DNA of 61,855 bases, from the NCBI GenBank assembly GCA_021372375.1, contig JAJFUN010000095.1, positions 1 to 61,855 on the forward strand, read 5' to 3'. Below the pieces are notes generated by a model, which saw nothing but the letters and a program-made list of their open reading frames with translations, was not told the origin of the DNA and did not search any database. This document shows positions 45,704-54,701 of the stretch, piece after piece. Each line of letters opens with the position of its first letter. Position 1 is the first letter of the stretch. The position numbers and the translations under genes are program-made. This DNA is from Pelosinus sp. GTDB taxonomy: Bacteria > Bacillota > Negativicutes > Propionisporales > Propionisporaceae.

Positions 45704-45772
45704 GGAAAAAGGCCAAAGAATTTGCGATATAACGCACATCAACTTTGACCTTTCGTTATCGGACTGGCTTTT
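45704..45772 (-). terminator. Imperfect terminator after the larA homologue
   Basis: On the minus strand AAAAAGCCA and TTTGGCCTTTTT close a stem that contains GATAACG/CGTTATATC. T5 follows. Confidence 0.5.
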
Positions 45773-45776
45773 TCCT

Positions 45777-47069
45777 TTATTTTAGCAGGGGAACAGTATT
45801 TGCAGCATGCCCCATGAGCGTAATGGTATAATCTTTGCGTTTTATTATTTCTTCGGCTTTGGCCAGCGCTTCCGGTAAACTTGTTACGGCAATCATGCCA
45901 ACTTTTTCAATAAAATCTTTGTTTTGCGGCAGGGTGACAAAGATTAACGGATTGTTTTTAGCAATAATGGCAGTTTTCAGTGCCACAAAACCTGGTACGG
46001 TAAATTCTTTACGCAAAGCAAGTTCCTGCTCATAGAGCGATTCATAGGTAAACCAATGACTAAAATCAGGCGGTTCCATGATATCCCGGCATTCTAGGAG
46101 CGCAATTAAGACACCGTCTGCTTTTACTGCTTTGGCAGCATTGTCTAATGTCTTTGCGCCTTGATACAAGTTAATATCTTTTGGAAATCCTCCTGCTGAT
46201 GCGATTACTACATCGGCTTTAGCACTTATGGGGACACCTAATATTTGTTCCACAGTTTTGCAGCCGGACAGCCATGCTTCATACCAATGGCCTGCCACAA
46301 AACGAGCAAATTGGCCATCTGGCGTAAAGATGGCATTTAGTAAGAAATCTGGGTTTATCATACGAGCAATTTCTAAAATATCTTCATGCATTGGGTTATT
46401 TTCTAAATTGCCGGAATAGCAATATTCATTAGGGCCTTGGCCGATTTCGCTGCTCAGGCAAAAACTATGATTTTGTTGAATACTGCGATAGCTTGAAATA
46501 CCAGGCATGATTGATTTGCGTCCGCCGCCGAAACCTGCCATAAGATGATAAACGATGCCGCCAGTCATAATGACTTTGTCAGCAGCCAGTACTTCTTTGT
46601 TGATATAGGCTTCAGTGCCGCGTGAAGTCGTCCCGACAAAGGCAAAATCATCTTCATTGAGACCATAGCTTTCCAAAATAGCAATACGGTCAACAACGTC
46701 TTGACCGTATGCGGCAACGTTTTCCGCATGAGAATGCTGCCGGTGCGAACCTAATGCAACAATAAGTTTTATATCGCTGTCAGGTATACCTGCAGTATTT
46801 AGTTCATCAAGTAATATCGGTAAGAACAAATCATGCCGAATCCAATTGCGGGTAATATCACTGGCGATAATGACTACCTTCTCACCAGGTTTTACAGTAG
46901 CTGCAAGCGGCGGCGTTCCAATTGGATTATGCAGCGATTCTTCCACTGCGGCGCGAATATCGGCAATGGGCTCAAAGGAGTTACCCTCTACAATATTAAT
47001 AACTTGTTCGTCAGGCAGTTCTATAGATTGCTGAGTTTCACCAAAAGCAAAAGTATAAGTTTTTTTCAT
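45777..47069 (-). CDS. larA: LarA-family racemase/epimerase (nickel-pincer enzyme)
   Basis: This 430-residue protein keeps every cofactor residue of lactate racemase LarA in register: His109 (GSHRQHS), His175 (GGIVYHLMAGF), Lys185 (GGGRKSIMPGI, covalent site for the pincer cofactor) and His201 (QQNHSF). The SDITRN motif near 70-75 is also present. LarA interconverts D- and L-lactate; relatives act on other 2-hydroxy acids, so the substrate is open. The cofactor genes larB, larC and larE are not in the window. It lies upstream of oppA on the same strand, separated by a probable terminator. Confidence 0.82.
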   Translation of the reverse strand: MKKTYTFAFGETQQSIELPDEQVINIVEGNSFEPIADIRAAVEESLHNPIGTPPLAATVKPGEKVVIIASDITRNWIRHDLFLPILLDELNTAGIPDSDIKLIVALGSHRQHSHAENVAAYGQDVVDRIAILESYGLNEDDFAFVGTTSRGTEAYINKEVLAADKVIMTGGIVYHLMAGFGGGRKSIMPGISSYRSIQQNHSFCLSSEIGQGPNEYCYSGNLENNPMHEDILEIARMINPDFLLNAIFTPDGQFARFVAGHWYEAWLSGCKTVEQILGVPISAKADVVIASAGGFPKDINLYQGAKTLDNAAKAVKADGVLIALLECRDIMEPPDFSHWFTYESLYEQELALRKEFTVPGFVALKTAIIAKNNPLIFVTLPQNKDFIEKVGMIAVTSLPEALAKAEEIIKRKDYTITLMGHAANTVPLLK

Positions 47070-47260
47070 ATTTATTCTCCTATGGTAGACAATTGTATAT
47101 TTATAATAGATGTAAAAATTTACTGGTGTAAAGATACCTTTTCATTATTAACAAAAAAATGAAAACTGTCAAGGGCTGCTAAGGGGAGAATGTACACCAG
47201 TCAGCTACTTTTGCGGTAAATTAACCGAATAATGTGACTTTGTTTTTTGAAAAAATGGTG

Positions 47261-47289
47261 TTGACAGGTCTATTTCTACATGATAGTAT
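47261..47289 (+). promoter_or_regulatory. Sigma-A promoter of the SAM riboswitch transcript
   Basis: TTGACA (47261-47266), 17 bp, TAGTAT (47284-47289); the aptamer begins about 20 bp later. Confidence 0.75.
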
Positions 47290-47304
47290 AAACAGCAACA
47301 ACTG

Positions 47305-47415
47305 AATACTTCATCAAGAGTAGCTGAGGGACTGGCCCTATGAAGCTGCGGCAACCATTCGCTGTGCGAAACGGTGCCAATTCCATTAGGATTATATCCT
47401 AGCAGATGAAGAGAC
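47305..47415 (+). promoter_or_regulatory. SAM-I riboswitch (S box)
   Basis: P1 is CTTCATC (47309-47315) with GATGAAG (47405-47411). Between them are ATCAAGAGTAGCTGAGGGA, CTGGCCCTATGAAGC, GCGGCAACC and GGTGCCAATTCC, the class signatures. It senses S-adenosylmethionine and turns off the aminotransferase via the terminator at 47431. Confidence 0.95.
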
Positions 47416-47430
47416 GAATTTGATATACCG

Positions 47431-47462
47431 AGTTCTCTTCTATTGCGAAGAGAACTTTTTTT
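47431..47462 (+). terminator. SAM riboswitch terminator
   Basis: AGTTCTCTTC and GAAGAGAACT with a 6-nt loop, then T7. Confidence 0.92.
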
Positions 47463-47493
47463 AGTACCATTAATTTTTTGAGGAGTGAATGCG

Positions 47494-48663
47494 ATGAATT
47501 CGTTACAGCAAAAATACGCTTCCCACAAAGCTTTGCATTTTACGGAATCGGTTATCCGTGAAATGTCGCGTGTGGCAGCAAAGCATAACGCTATTAATTT
47601 AGCACAAGGCTTTCCCGATTTTCCGGCGCCGCAGGATATCAAAGAGGCGGCCGTCAAAGCCATTATGAAAGACCATAATCAATATGCCATTACCTGGGGC
47701 GCTAAGGCGCTGCGCGAGGCCATCGCCTTCAAATATCAAAGGGATTACCAGATTACCCTTGAGCCGGAGCAGCAGATTACGGTATGCTGCGGTTCGACCG
47801 AAGGTATGATTTCATCGCTGCTGGCAACGGTCAACCCAGGGGATGAAGTTATTGTATTTGAGCCATTTTACGAAAATTATGGACCGGATGTTATTTTGTG
47901 CGGGGCAACCCCTAAATATGTACAGCTGCAGCCGCCTGAATTCAGTTTTGACCCGGATGAACTGAAAGCTGCATTTTCAGATAAGACACGGGCTATTATT
48001 ATTAATACGCCCAATAATCCTACAGGCAAAGTATTTAATAAAGCTGAACTCCAGCTGATTGCCGACCTTTGTATAAAGCATGATGCGCTCGCCATTACTG
48101 ATGAAATTTATGAACACATCATTTATGATGCTGCCAAGCATATTCCCTTGTATTCACTGCCAGGCATGGCGCAGCGGACAATTACCATCAACAGTATATC
48201 AAAAACGTTCAGTGTTACCGGTTGGCGGATCGGGTTTGTCATTGCCAGTCCAGAAATTACGCAGTCTATTCGTAAGGTTCACGATTTTCTCACCGTAGGA
48301 GCCGCTGCGCCGCTGCAGGATGCAGCCGCCTATGCATTAAGGCTGGGGGCAGATTATTATGAACATTTAGCCGATTTTTATGGTCAGCGGCGTGATTACA
48401 TGCTAAAGGAACTTAAACAGGCCGGTTTTGCGTGCCTCCAGCCAGGCGGAGCGTATTATATTATGGCAGATAACCAGCAAATGGGCTGGGACAATGATGT
48501 TGAGTTTGCCAAGCATTTAGCAGTTAATATTGGGGTAGCTGTAGTGCCAGGTTCTAGTTTTTATCGGGAAGGCGCAAAAGACAAACATCGTTTTGTGCGG
48601 TTTTGTTTTTGTAAAGAGTTTACTACATTAGAAGCGGCGGTAGAACGGCTGAAAAAGCTCTAA
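47494..48663 (+). CDS. PLP aminotransferase, probable methionine aminotransferase
   Basis: This 389-residue fold-type I, class I/II aminotransferase has the PLP lysine Lys237 in NSISKTFSVTGWRIGF, the Asp/Tyr pair in ITDEIYEH and INTPNNPTGKVF. It resembles the YbdL/kynurenine aminotransferase group (INLAQGFPDFPAP, IRKVHDFLTVGAAAPLQ), members of which act on methionine and its keto acid. The SAM-I riboswitch makes a role in methionine synthesis or salvage likely, for example the final transamination to methionine. ATG 47494 lies 8 nt after GAGGAG. Its name in annotation could also be general aspartate-type aminotransferase. Confidence 0.85.
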   Translation: MNSLQQKYASHKALHFTESVIREMSRVAAKHNAINLAQGFPDFPAPQDIKEAAVKAIMKDHNQYAITWGAKALREAIAFKYQRDYQITLEPEQQITVCCGSTEGMISSLLATVNPGDEVIVFEPFYENYGPDVILCGATPKYVQLQPPEFSFDPDELKAAFSDKTRAIIINTPNNPTGKVFNKAELQLIADLCIKHDALAITDEIYEHIIYDAAKHIPLYSLPGMAQRTITINSISKTFSVTGWRIGFVIASPEITQSIRKVHDFLTVGAAAPLQDAAAYALRLGADYYEHLADFYGQRRDYMLKELKQAGFACLQPGGAYYIMADNQQMGWDNDVEFAKHLAVNIGVAVVPGSSFYREGAKDKHRFVRFCFCKEFTTLEAAVERLKKL

Positions 48664-48696
48664 AATACATACTTGTCATTACCGAGAATTATCTCA

Positions 48697-48801
48697 GTTC
48701 TCCTCTAGAGAGGGGTGGCGCGTGAGCGACATCCCCCTCCATGAGGGAGACATAATAAAGCCTCAATCTTTGAGGGAGGTGGTGCGAAGCACCGGAGGGA
48801 G
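48697..48801. repeat. CTCCCTCCGG-type repeat, copy 3 (composite)
   Basis: TTCTCCTCTAGAGAGGGGTGGCG..GAGCGACATCCCCCTC, then GGAGGTGGTGCGAAGCACCGGAGGGAG. The second half equals the copy at 43961. The first half matches the arm of the element at 52096. The 266-bp gap holds no gene. Confidence 0.78.
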
Positions 48802-48929
48802 TCGGTAAGGATGGACTCACCCCTCACTAGATGGAATTTTAGAGTGAGACTGGGTCATGGAAGTAGAGATAGATTCCAGAATACTTGCTCTATTCAAAAC
48901 ATTCTATAAATATATTGGAGGAAATAACA

Positions 48930-49745
48930 ATGAAATCATTTATTAAAGCAATTAGTGTAGCGGCTGCAATTACTTTAGCAGTGGGGGTGTTTGCCGGTTG
49001 CGGTTCTGAAAAAACCACTGTAGAGAACAAAGTACTAAAAGTAGGGGTTACCGCCGGACCGCATGCGGAAATTTTGGATGTCGTCAAGAAAGTGGCGGAA
49101 AAAGAGGGGCTAAAGATACAGGTGGTGGAGTTTAATGATTATATTCAGCCCAATGTGGCACTAAGTCAGGGTGATATTGATGTTAACAGCTTTCAGCATC
49201 AGCCCTATCTTGATAATATTATCAAAGATCGCAAATTTGATATTGTGTCTGTCGCCAAAACCGTAATCTTTCCCATGGGGATTTACTCCAAAAAACTAAA
49301 AAATATTGCTGATGTGCCGGAGGGTGCTATCGTAGCCATTCCCAATGACCCGACAAACGGGGGACGGGCACTGTTACTACTTGAAAAACTGGGACTCATC
49401 AAACTAAAGCAAGGTATTAGTCTGAATGCGACAGCAGCTGATATTGCTGAAAACCCGAAAAAAGTTGTAGTGCGGGAATTAGATGCGGCACAAATTCCGC
49501 GCATCCTTGCAGATGTAGATGTAGCAGCTATCAATACCAATTATGCCATGACTGCAGGCCTTGTCCCCAATAAAGACGCCATTGCCTTAGAGGATGCTAA
49601 TTCGCCTTATGCTAATATCTTGGCAGTACTTTCTAAAGATAAAGAAAATGAAAGCGTTAAGAAGTTTATCAAGGCTTATCAGTCTGAGGAAGTAAAAAGT
49701 TTTGTTAATGAACATTTTAAAGGTTCCGTAGCTGTTGCCTGGTAA
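48930..49745 (+). CDS. metQ: Methionine-type ABC transporter binding lipoprotein (MetQ/NlpA family)
   Basis: This 271-residue lipoprotein has a signal with FAGC (Cys24-25 region) and the NlpA fold blocks KVGVTAGPHAEILD, NVALSQGDIDVNSFQHQPYLD and AIPNDPTNGGRALLLLEK. The family binds L- or D-methionine for the MetNI transporter. metN and metI are not adjacent, so the partner is elsewhere. ATG 48930 has GGAGG 8 nt upstream; the frame is open earlier but without support. Placement behind a SAM-regulated aminotransferase agrees with a methionine function. Confidence 0.9.
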   Translation: MKSFIKAISVAAAITLAVGVFAGCGSEKTTVENKVLKVGVTAGPHAEILDVVKKVAEKEGLKIQVVEFNDYIQPNVALSQGDIDVNSFQHQPYLDNIIKDRKFDIVSVAKTVIFPMGIYSKKLKNIADVPEGAIVAIPNDPTNGGRALLLLEKLGLIKLKQGISLNATAADIAENPKKVVVRELDAAQIPRILADVDVAAINTNYAMTAGLVPNKDAIALEDANSPYANILAVLSKDKENESVKKFIKAYQSEEVKSFVNEHFKGSVAVAW

Positions 49746-49749
49746 AAAA

Positions 49750-49780
49750 ACTGTAGGGGCGTTGCCCCTACAGTTTTTTT
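49750..49780. terminator. Bidirectional terminator between metQ and ddl
   Basis: ACTGTAGGGGC and its complement enclose GTT, flanked by A7 and T7, so it can serve both converging genes. The stem core GTAGGGGC is shared with the large repeat family. Confidence 0.85.
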
Positions 49781-49806
49781 GTCTGCCAATATGTTCGGAA
49801 ATCCTC

Positions 49807-50892
49807 TTACAAAATTGTTGTTAAGCGTTGTTCACGGGCATGGCGTTCTAGAGCCAGCTCAATCAAACGGTCAATGAGCGCAGGATAGGACAGACCGCCG
49901 GCCTCCCATAGTTTCGGATACATGCTGATTTTGGTAAAGCCAGGGATGGTGTTAATTTCATTGACAATGATCTTATTATCTTTAGTAAGAAACATATCTA
50001 CCCGCGTCATTCCTTCACAACAGAGCGCAGTGTAGGTTTTTAGGGCAATATTTTGCAGCTGGACAATCATTTCCTGGGGAATATTAGCCGGAATGTTAAG
50101 AATGGCGCCGGTTTCGTCGATATATTTGGCTTGATAGGAATAAAAATCCTGGGTGGCAATAATTTCACCGACTGTTGACGCCTGAGGTTTTTCATTGCCC
50201 AAAATGGCACATTCTACTTCGCGGCCGACAATACATTCTTCAATCAGAATTTTGTTATCAAAAGTAAAAGCCTCAGCGATGGCTCGGTCGAACTCTTGTT
50301 TATTCTTTACCTTGCTTACGCCGACAGAAGAACCGGCATTGGCTGGCTTGATAAAGAGCGGCAAGCCGAGCTGCTCGGAAACGTAGGTGAAATCAATGCT
50401 GTCTTGCTGCTGGTATACCAAAAAATCGGCAATAGGAATGCCGGCGTCACGCAAAATGCGTTTGGCGATATCCTTATCCATGCCAACAGCTGAGCCTAAT
50501 ATTCCCGGTCCTACAAAAGGAATATCCGCTAATTTTAACAGGCCTTGTACTGTACCATCTTCCCCATATGCGCCATGCAGAATGGGGAAAATCACATCGA
50601 CTTTTTCAATTTGTTCATTATCGTGGGCAAAGACCAGGGCATTTTGCGAGCCTAGTTCAAATGCTAATTTTTTATCGGATTTTTTTAACGCAATTTTTTT
50701 AGGATCATGTTCATTGATGAGAAAATCGTCTTGGTTGTATAAATGCCACGCACCCTGTTTATCAATACCAATCAGCGTAATAGTATACTTTTCTTTGTCA
50801 ATCGCTTCAATTACATTTTTGGCTGATTGTAGTGAGACTTCATGTTCGGTGGATCTGCCACCGCAAAGTAATCCTACATTAATTTTATGCAA
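49807..50892 (-). CDS. ddl: D-alanine--D-alanine ligase
   Basis: This 361-residue ATP-grasp enzyme makes the D-Ala-D-Ala end of peptidoglycan precursors. The N-terminus KINVGLLCGGRSTEHEVSL is typical of the long (VanA-like length) Ddl group. Also visible are HGAYGEDGTVQGLLKLADIPFVG near 110-132, the ATP-grasp loop PLFIKPANAGSSVGVSKV, and VNEINTIPGFTKISMYP at the end. TTG 50892 is preferred because AAAGG lies about 11 nt upstream; ATG 50904 directly abuts it with no spacing. Family members with D-Ala-D-Lac activity cannot be ruled out without modelling. Confidence 0.92.
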   Translation of the reverse strand: MHKINVGLLCGGRSTEHEVSLQSAKNVIEAIDKEKYTITLIGIDKQGAWHLYNQDDFLINEHDPKKIALKKSDKKLAFELGSQNALVFAHDNEQIEKVDVIFPILHGAYGEDGTVQGLLKLADIPFVGPGILGSAVGMDKDIAKRILRDAGIPIADFLVYQQQDSIDFTYVSEQLGLPLFIKPANAGSSVGVSKVKNKQEFDRAIAEAFTFDNKILIEECIVGREVECAILGNEKPQASTVGEIIATQDFYSYQAKYIDETGAILNIPANIPQEMIVQLQNIALKTYTALCCEGMTRVDMFLTKDNKIIVNEINTIPGFTKISMYPKLWEAGGLSYPALIDRLIELALERHAREQRLTTIL

Positions 50893-50952
50893 AATATCAC
50901 ACATCCTTTATTTTAATAATGGAGACGTTTTCTCCACATTTTTACGAAAGAA

Positions 50953-51073
50953 ACTCTATATAACGCTCAAAAGGATTTTACTATTAAGTGGCACAGGGCT
51001 CAGAGCACCTGGTTTTAAAGCCAAGTGCCATGAGCTAAGAGCCCCGCGCCAAATATTAATACGTTATATAGAG
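50953..51073. repeat. CTCTATATAACG inverted-repeat element, copy 1
   Basis: Terminal repeats CTCTATATAACG (50953-50964) and CGTTATATAGAG (51062-51073) bound 121 bp. The inside reads GGCACAGGGCTC..GGTTTTAAAGCC..GAGCCCCGCGCC, which can fold. The copy at 56435 has the same order. Confidence 0.78.
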
Positions 51074-51192
51074 ATTAAGAGTGGCAACTATTATTATATA
51101 GTGTAATTTTTGCAATTGCTTTGCGTATTTTGCTTAAAATACTTGCAAAAAATGCTATTTCCCTTTACTATGTGATTGAGGTGACGACAGTA

Positions 51193-52053
51193 GTGAGTGA
51201 AAGCTATAAACCTTTGAAGAGTAAACGCGGCTATTTGAATAGCAATTTTGAGTTTTTTAATCTGCAGGACAATCAGGTTTTGCAAATCCAATCTCATTAT
51301 CATGATTTTGATAAAATTATTATTTTTATTTCGGGAAAAGTGACCTATTTAATTGAAGGCAAAGCATACAAGCTGCAGCCGCTGGATATTTTGCTGGTCA
51401 ATCAAAGTGCCATTCATCAGCCGATTATTGATGCAAGTGTACCGTACAAACGCATTGTGCTATGGCTAAAACCAGCCTTTTTGCAACAATACCAGGCTGT
51501 CGATTCTGATTTATCTACCTGCTTTGCTTTAGCCAATAAGTATAAATTTAATTTGCTGCGGTTCAGCCCGGAGATGCAGCAAAGGATGCAAGAGGTGCTA
51601 GCTGAAATTCATGAAAGCAAGCAAGGTGAATTTGGCAGTCAGGTGCTGCGGGAAGCTCTGGTACTAAAGCTTTTGGTATATGTAAACAGAACTTTTTTGG
51701 CGCGGCAGGATCAAGCTGTGCTGGCTGATATCGAGTATGATGCAACCATTTGCAAGCTGCTGCAGTATATTAATGAACATCTGGCCGAAGATTTATCAGT
51801 AGAGAAGCTGGCAAGCTTGTTCTTTTTAAGCAAGTATTATTTGATGCGTAAATTTAAATATCATACAGGTTATACCTTGCATAATTATATTTTACATAAA
51901 CGATTGATTGCTGCTAACAATTTAATCCGCTCAGGACAGTCCACCATTGCAGCTTCGATGTCTAGTGGTTTTGGTGACTATTCCACGTTTGTGCGTGCTT
52001 TTAAAAAGGTGTATAGAATGTCACCCAAACAGTATCATACTACTAGTTTTTAA
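51193..52053 (+). CDS. AraC-family transcriptional regulator
   Basis: This 286-residue regulator has an N-terminal cupin ligand domain (about 20-110; HYHDFDKIIIFISGKVTYLIEG) and a C-terminal pair of helix-turn-helix motifs (about 185-285; LSVEKLASLFFLSKYYLMRKFK and IAASMSSGFGDYSTFVRAFKKVYRMSPKQY). The ligand is unknown, a sugar or small organic being usual. GTG 51193 follows GAGGTGA by 8 nt; the frame is open earlier from 51121 but lacks a ribosome site there. No obvious target operon is adjacent, since repeats border it on both sides. Confidence 0.88.
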   Translation: MSESYKPLKSKRGYLNSNFEFFNLQDNQVLQIQSHYHDFDKIIIFISGKVTYLIEGKAYKLQPLDILLVNQSAIHQPIIDASVPYKRIVLWLKPAFLQQYQAVDSDLSTCFALANKYKFNLLRFSPEMQQRMQEVLAEIHESKQGEFGSQVLREALVLKLLVYVNRTFLARQDQAVLADIEYDATICKLLQYINEHLAEDLSVEKLASLFFLSKYYLMRKFKYHTGYTLHNYILHKRLIAANNLIRSGQSTIAASMSSGFGDYSTFVRAFKKVYRMSPKQYHTTSF

Positions 52054-52078
52054 AGACTGCTAAGTTAGCAGTCTTTTT
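52052..52078 (+). terminator. Intrinsic terminator after the AraC gene
   Basis: AAAGACTGCTA and TAGCAGTCTTT form a stem followed by T5. Confidence 0.88.
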
Positions 52079-52095
52079 CTATATACAACGTACTG

Positions 52096-52207
52096 AAAGT
52101 TCCCCTCTAGAGAGGGGTGCCCGATAGGGCGGGGTGTGTCGTTGGCTCAAAGTTCCGGTCAACACACCCCGTCGCTCACGCGCCACCCCTCTCTAGAGGG
52201 GAACTTT
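52096..52207. repeat. TCTAGAG-armed inverted repeat
   Basis: Perfect 24-bp arms (52096-52119 and 52184-52207; AAAGTTCCCCTCTAGAGAGG...) enclose a second inverted repeat GGGGTGTGT/ACACACCCC. The arm recurs singly at 48697. No gene lies in 52079-52320. Confidence 0.8.
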
Positions 52208-52320
52208 AGGCTGGTGCCAAGCATAGATTTTGGTGTATATAGTAAAGAAAATATTTTTTCACTTTTTATATTTAGGTGACATAAACTAGATAAGATCGTA
52301 TTTAATGGAGGGCAATTGAC

Positions 52321-52854
52321 ATGAAGTGTACCAGACATTTGCCGCCTTATTGGCAGGAGAGTGATTGCGAAGATACTCTTGAAGAAGAATGCGGGTTTAC
52401 AGCCTGCGCCAAAATTAAGGGAGGACCACTAGCCCCAAATATTAAGGGTATGGTATTTTTTGAAGATACCGCTAATGGTGTTTGGGTTACTGTGGATGTG
52501 TGTGGTTTGCCCAAATATCAGCCAGGCAAAGCGGGCTCACAGCCTGTCGGACCACACGGGTTTCATTTGCATGATAAGGGCGATTGTGTTATGGATGATG
52601 GGGAACCATTTATGAGTGCCGGCGGGCATTATAATCCAACCAAGCAGCCGCATGGCAATCATGCAGGTGATTTTCCTGTGCTTTTCTCCAACCATGGTAT
52701 TGCGATGATGTCCTTTTTTACGGATAGGTTTTGTGTAGAGGATATTATCGGCAAGTCGGTTATTATTCATCAGAACCCGGATGATTATCGTACACAGCCT
52801 GCAGGCAATTCTGGCAAAAGATTGGCCTGCGGTGTTGTAAAAGTATGTAAGTAA
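52321..52854 (+). CDS. Cu/Zn superoxide dismutase-like protein, no signal peptide
   Basis: This 177-residue protein carries a complete Cu/Zn SOD site: His82 and His84 (GFHLHDKGDC), bridging His103 (GGHYNP), His111, His114 and Asp117 (HGNHAGDFP) for zinc, and copper ligand His150 (VIIHQNP). The disulfide pair Cys89 and the Cys of RLACGVV and the active-site Arg are kept. The zinc loop is shortened, with only two residues between His111 and His114. It lacks a signal peptide, and its N-terminus is Cys-rich (CEDTLEEECGFTAC), so it is probably cytosolic or spore-associated. AraC gene and receptor genes flank it with their own terminators. Confidence 0.88.
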   Translation: MKCTRHLPPYWQESDCEDTLEEECGFTACAKIKGGPLAPNIKGMVFFEDTANGVWVTVDVCGLPKYQPGKAGSQPVGPHGFHLHDKGDCVMDDGEPFMSAGGHYNPTKQPHGNHAGDFPVLFSNHGIAMMSFFTDRFCVEDIIGKSVIIHQNPDDYRTQPAGNSGKRLACGVVKVCK

Positions 52855-52858
52855 GTCT

Positions 52859-52885
52859 TGTGGGGGTGCGCCCCCACATTTTTTG
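52859..52885 (+). terminator. Intrinsic terminator after the SOD gene
   Basis: TGTGGGGG and CCCCCACA with loop TGCG, followed by T6. Confidence 0.9.
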
Positions 52886-52981
52886 TTTCTTGTATTAACC
52901 ATTTAAACAGCAAAGGAATAATACATTTATTGTCGAAATATAGGAGTTATTATTGAAATATGCTTGAAAGGAGTAATTATT

Positions 52982-54655
52982 TTGAAAATAAGAACAAAAC
53001 TATTAAGGAGCTATGCGGCTATTTCTCTGCTTATTTTTCTTATTGCTGCCGTATCATTATATGGCGTACAACAAGTTAAGACAGACTATCAGGTTATGAT
53101 AGACAATTCTGAACAGGCTGTGATTACTTTACGCGAAGTTCAGTTCTATTTTACTGGACAGGCCAATGATGAACGTGGCTTTTTATTAACCGGCAGTCCT
53201 GAATATAGAAAAGAAATTCAGGATAAAGCGGAAAATATAGAACGGCTAATTAAAAAATTGGATTATTTGCTAAAGCTCGCTCCAGAAAAAACCTTGCTCA
53301 GTAAAATTGATGATGTACATACGAAGTTTACGCAAATTAATTTACAGGTAATTGATTTGTATAATACAGGAAAAGTTAAAGAAGCTCAACAATTATCATT
53401 TACTGAGGGACGAACTATAAGAAAACAACTTGAAGTGAATTTTAATGAATTGGTACAATTACAGGCAGAAGCAGTAGCGAAGCAGAGGGCAGCGGCGGAC
53501 AATTATGCCAATAGAGTCGAAATCATTATTTTAACAGCGTCTATTATTGCTGTTCTGTTAGGCATAGTTCTCGGATTTTTGATTGCCCGCAGTATTGTGA
53601 AGCCTATTAAACGAATTGAAAAACACATGCAGAGTGGTGATTTGAATTTTGCGCAAATGGTTGAAGCAAATGATGAGGTTGGTGAACTGACTAAAGAATT
53701 TGGTAATATGGTGCTGAAGCTGAGAAACATGGTTGCCGGTGTTCAAGCTAACGCCGAAAAAGTTGCATCATCTTCAGAACAGCTCACCGCAAGTGCGCAT
53801 GACTCAGCTCAGGCGACTAACGTGATAGCATCAGGCATAACAAAGGTTGCCGAGGATTCACAGCAGCAAAATGGATCAGTCGAGGAGACAGTTGGTGTAA
53901 TTGAAACCATGATATCAACAATAGAGCAAGTGGTAGCCAATATTAATAGTGTTGTTGATGTATCGAACAAAACAAACCACGCTGCGAAAGTCGGTAAGAC
54001 AGCAGTGGAAAAGGCAATTTTACAAATCGGCAATGCCGAGCAGTCTGTTAATACCTCTTCGACCGCAGTATTACAATTAGGCGAAAGGTCAAATGATATA
54101 AGCAAAATCATTGATGTGATTTCTGATATTGCGGCACAAACTAACCTTTTGGCATTAAATGCTGCTATTGAAGCAGCACGTGCTGGCGAGGCCGGACGGG
54201 GGTTTGGGGTAGTTGCTAATGAGGTCGGAAAGCTAGCAGCGGATTCTCAGGCAGCGGCAAAGCAAATAACGGCTTTGATTGGGCAGGTGCAGCAAGACAC
54301 TGCCAGAGCTGTTGCAGCGATGCAAGAAGGAACAGATAAAGTAAAATTAGGCTCAGAAGCTGTAAATTTTGCCGGACAGTCCTTTGAGGATATTGCGGCG
54401 CTTATTTATCAGGTATCTGAAGAGCTGCAGGATGTGACCCTGGCGGTTAAGCAAATGTCAGCAGGCAGCAATCAAGCTATTACGGCAATTCGCATAATTG
54501 ATAATCTGAGTGCTAATATTGCCACGCGTACGCAAACAATCTCAGCCGCTGCCGAGGAGCAAAGCGCAACAATCGAACTTGCGGCTGATGCTAGTCAGAA
54601 TTTAGCCAAGCTGGCCGCACAGCTTCAGCAAGCAATTCAGATATTTAAAATTTAA
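52982..54655 (+). CDS. Methyl-accepting chemotaxis protein with CHASE3-like sensor
   Basis: This 557-residue receptor has TM1 at about 9-29 and an extracytoplasmic helical domain with [20 protein letters not shown] near 60-80, the mark of CHASE3. TM2 lies at about 180-202, then HAMP ([12 protein letters not shown]...), and a signalling domain with [23 protein letters not shown] near 375-397. Start TTG 52982 follows AAAGGAG by 8 nt; TTG 52964 lies before that site. No chemotaxis partner genes are adjacent, unlike the cluster at 33.6 kb. Confidence 0.92.
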   Translation: MKIRTKLLRSYAAISLLIFLIAAVSLYGVQQVKTDYQVMIDNSEQAVITLREVQFYFTGQANDERGFLLTGSPEYRKEIQDKAENIERLIKKLDYLLKLAPEKTLLSKIDDVHTKFTQINLQVIDLYNTGKVKEAQQLSFTEGRTIRKQLEVNFNELVQLQAEAVAKQRAAADNYANRVEIIILTASIIAVLLGIVLGFLIARSIVKPIKRIEKHMQSGDLNFAQMVEANDEVGELTKEFGNMVLKLRNMVAGVQANAEKVASSSEQLTASAHDSAQATNVIASGITKVAEDSQQQNGSVEETVGVIETMISTIEQVVANINSVVDVSNKTNHAAKVGKTAVEKAILQIGNAEQSVNTSSTAVLQLGERSNDISKIIDVISDIAAQTNLLALNAAIEAARAGEAGRGFGVVANEVGKLAADSQAAAKQITALIGQVQQDTARAVAAMQEGTDKVKLGSEAVNFAGQSFEDIAALIYQVSEELQDVTLAVKQMSAGSNQAITAIRIIDNLSANIATRTQTISAAAEEQSATIELAADASQNLAKLAAQLQQAIQIFKI

Positions 54656-54657
54656 AT

Positions 54658-54692
54658 AAAACGGCCTCACGAATTTTTCGTGAGGCCGTTTT
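54658..54692. terminator. Bidirectional terminator between mcp and galM
   Basis: AAAACGGCCTCACGAA and its complement with a 4-nt loop. The A/T ends serve both converging genes. Confidence 0.9.
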
Positions 54693-54701
54693 AATAACTA
54701 A

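Noticed and set aside
47205-47663. 152-codon minus-strand frame across the SAM riboswitch
   Set aside because: The plus strand carries a complete riboswitch, terminator and gene start there.
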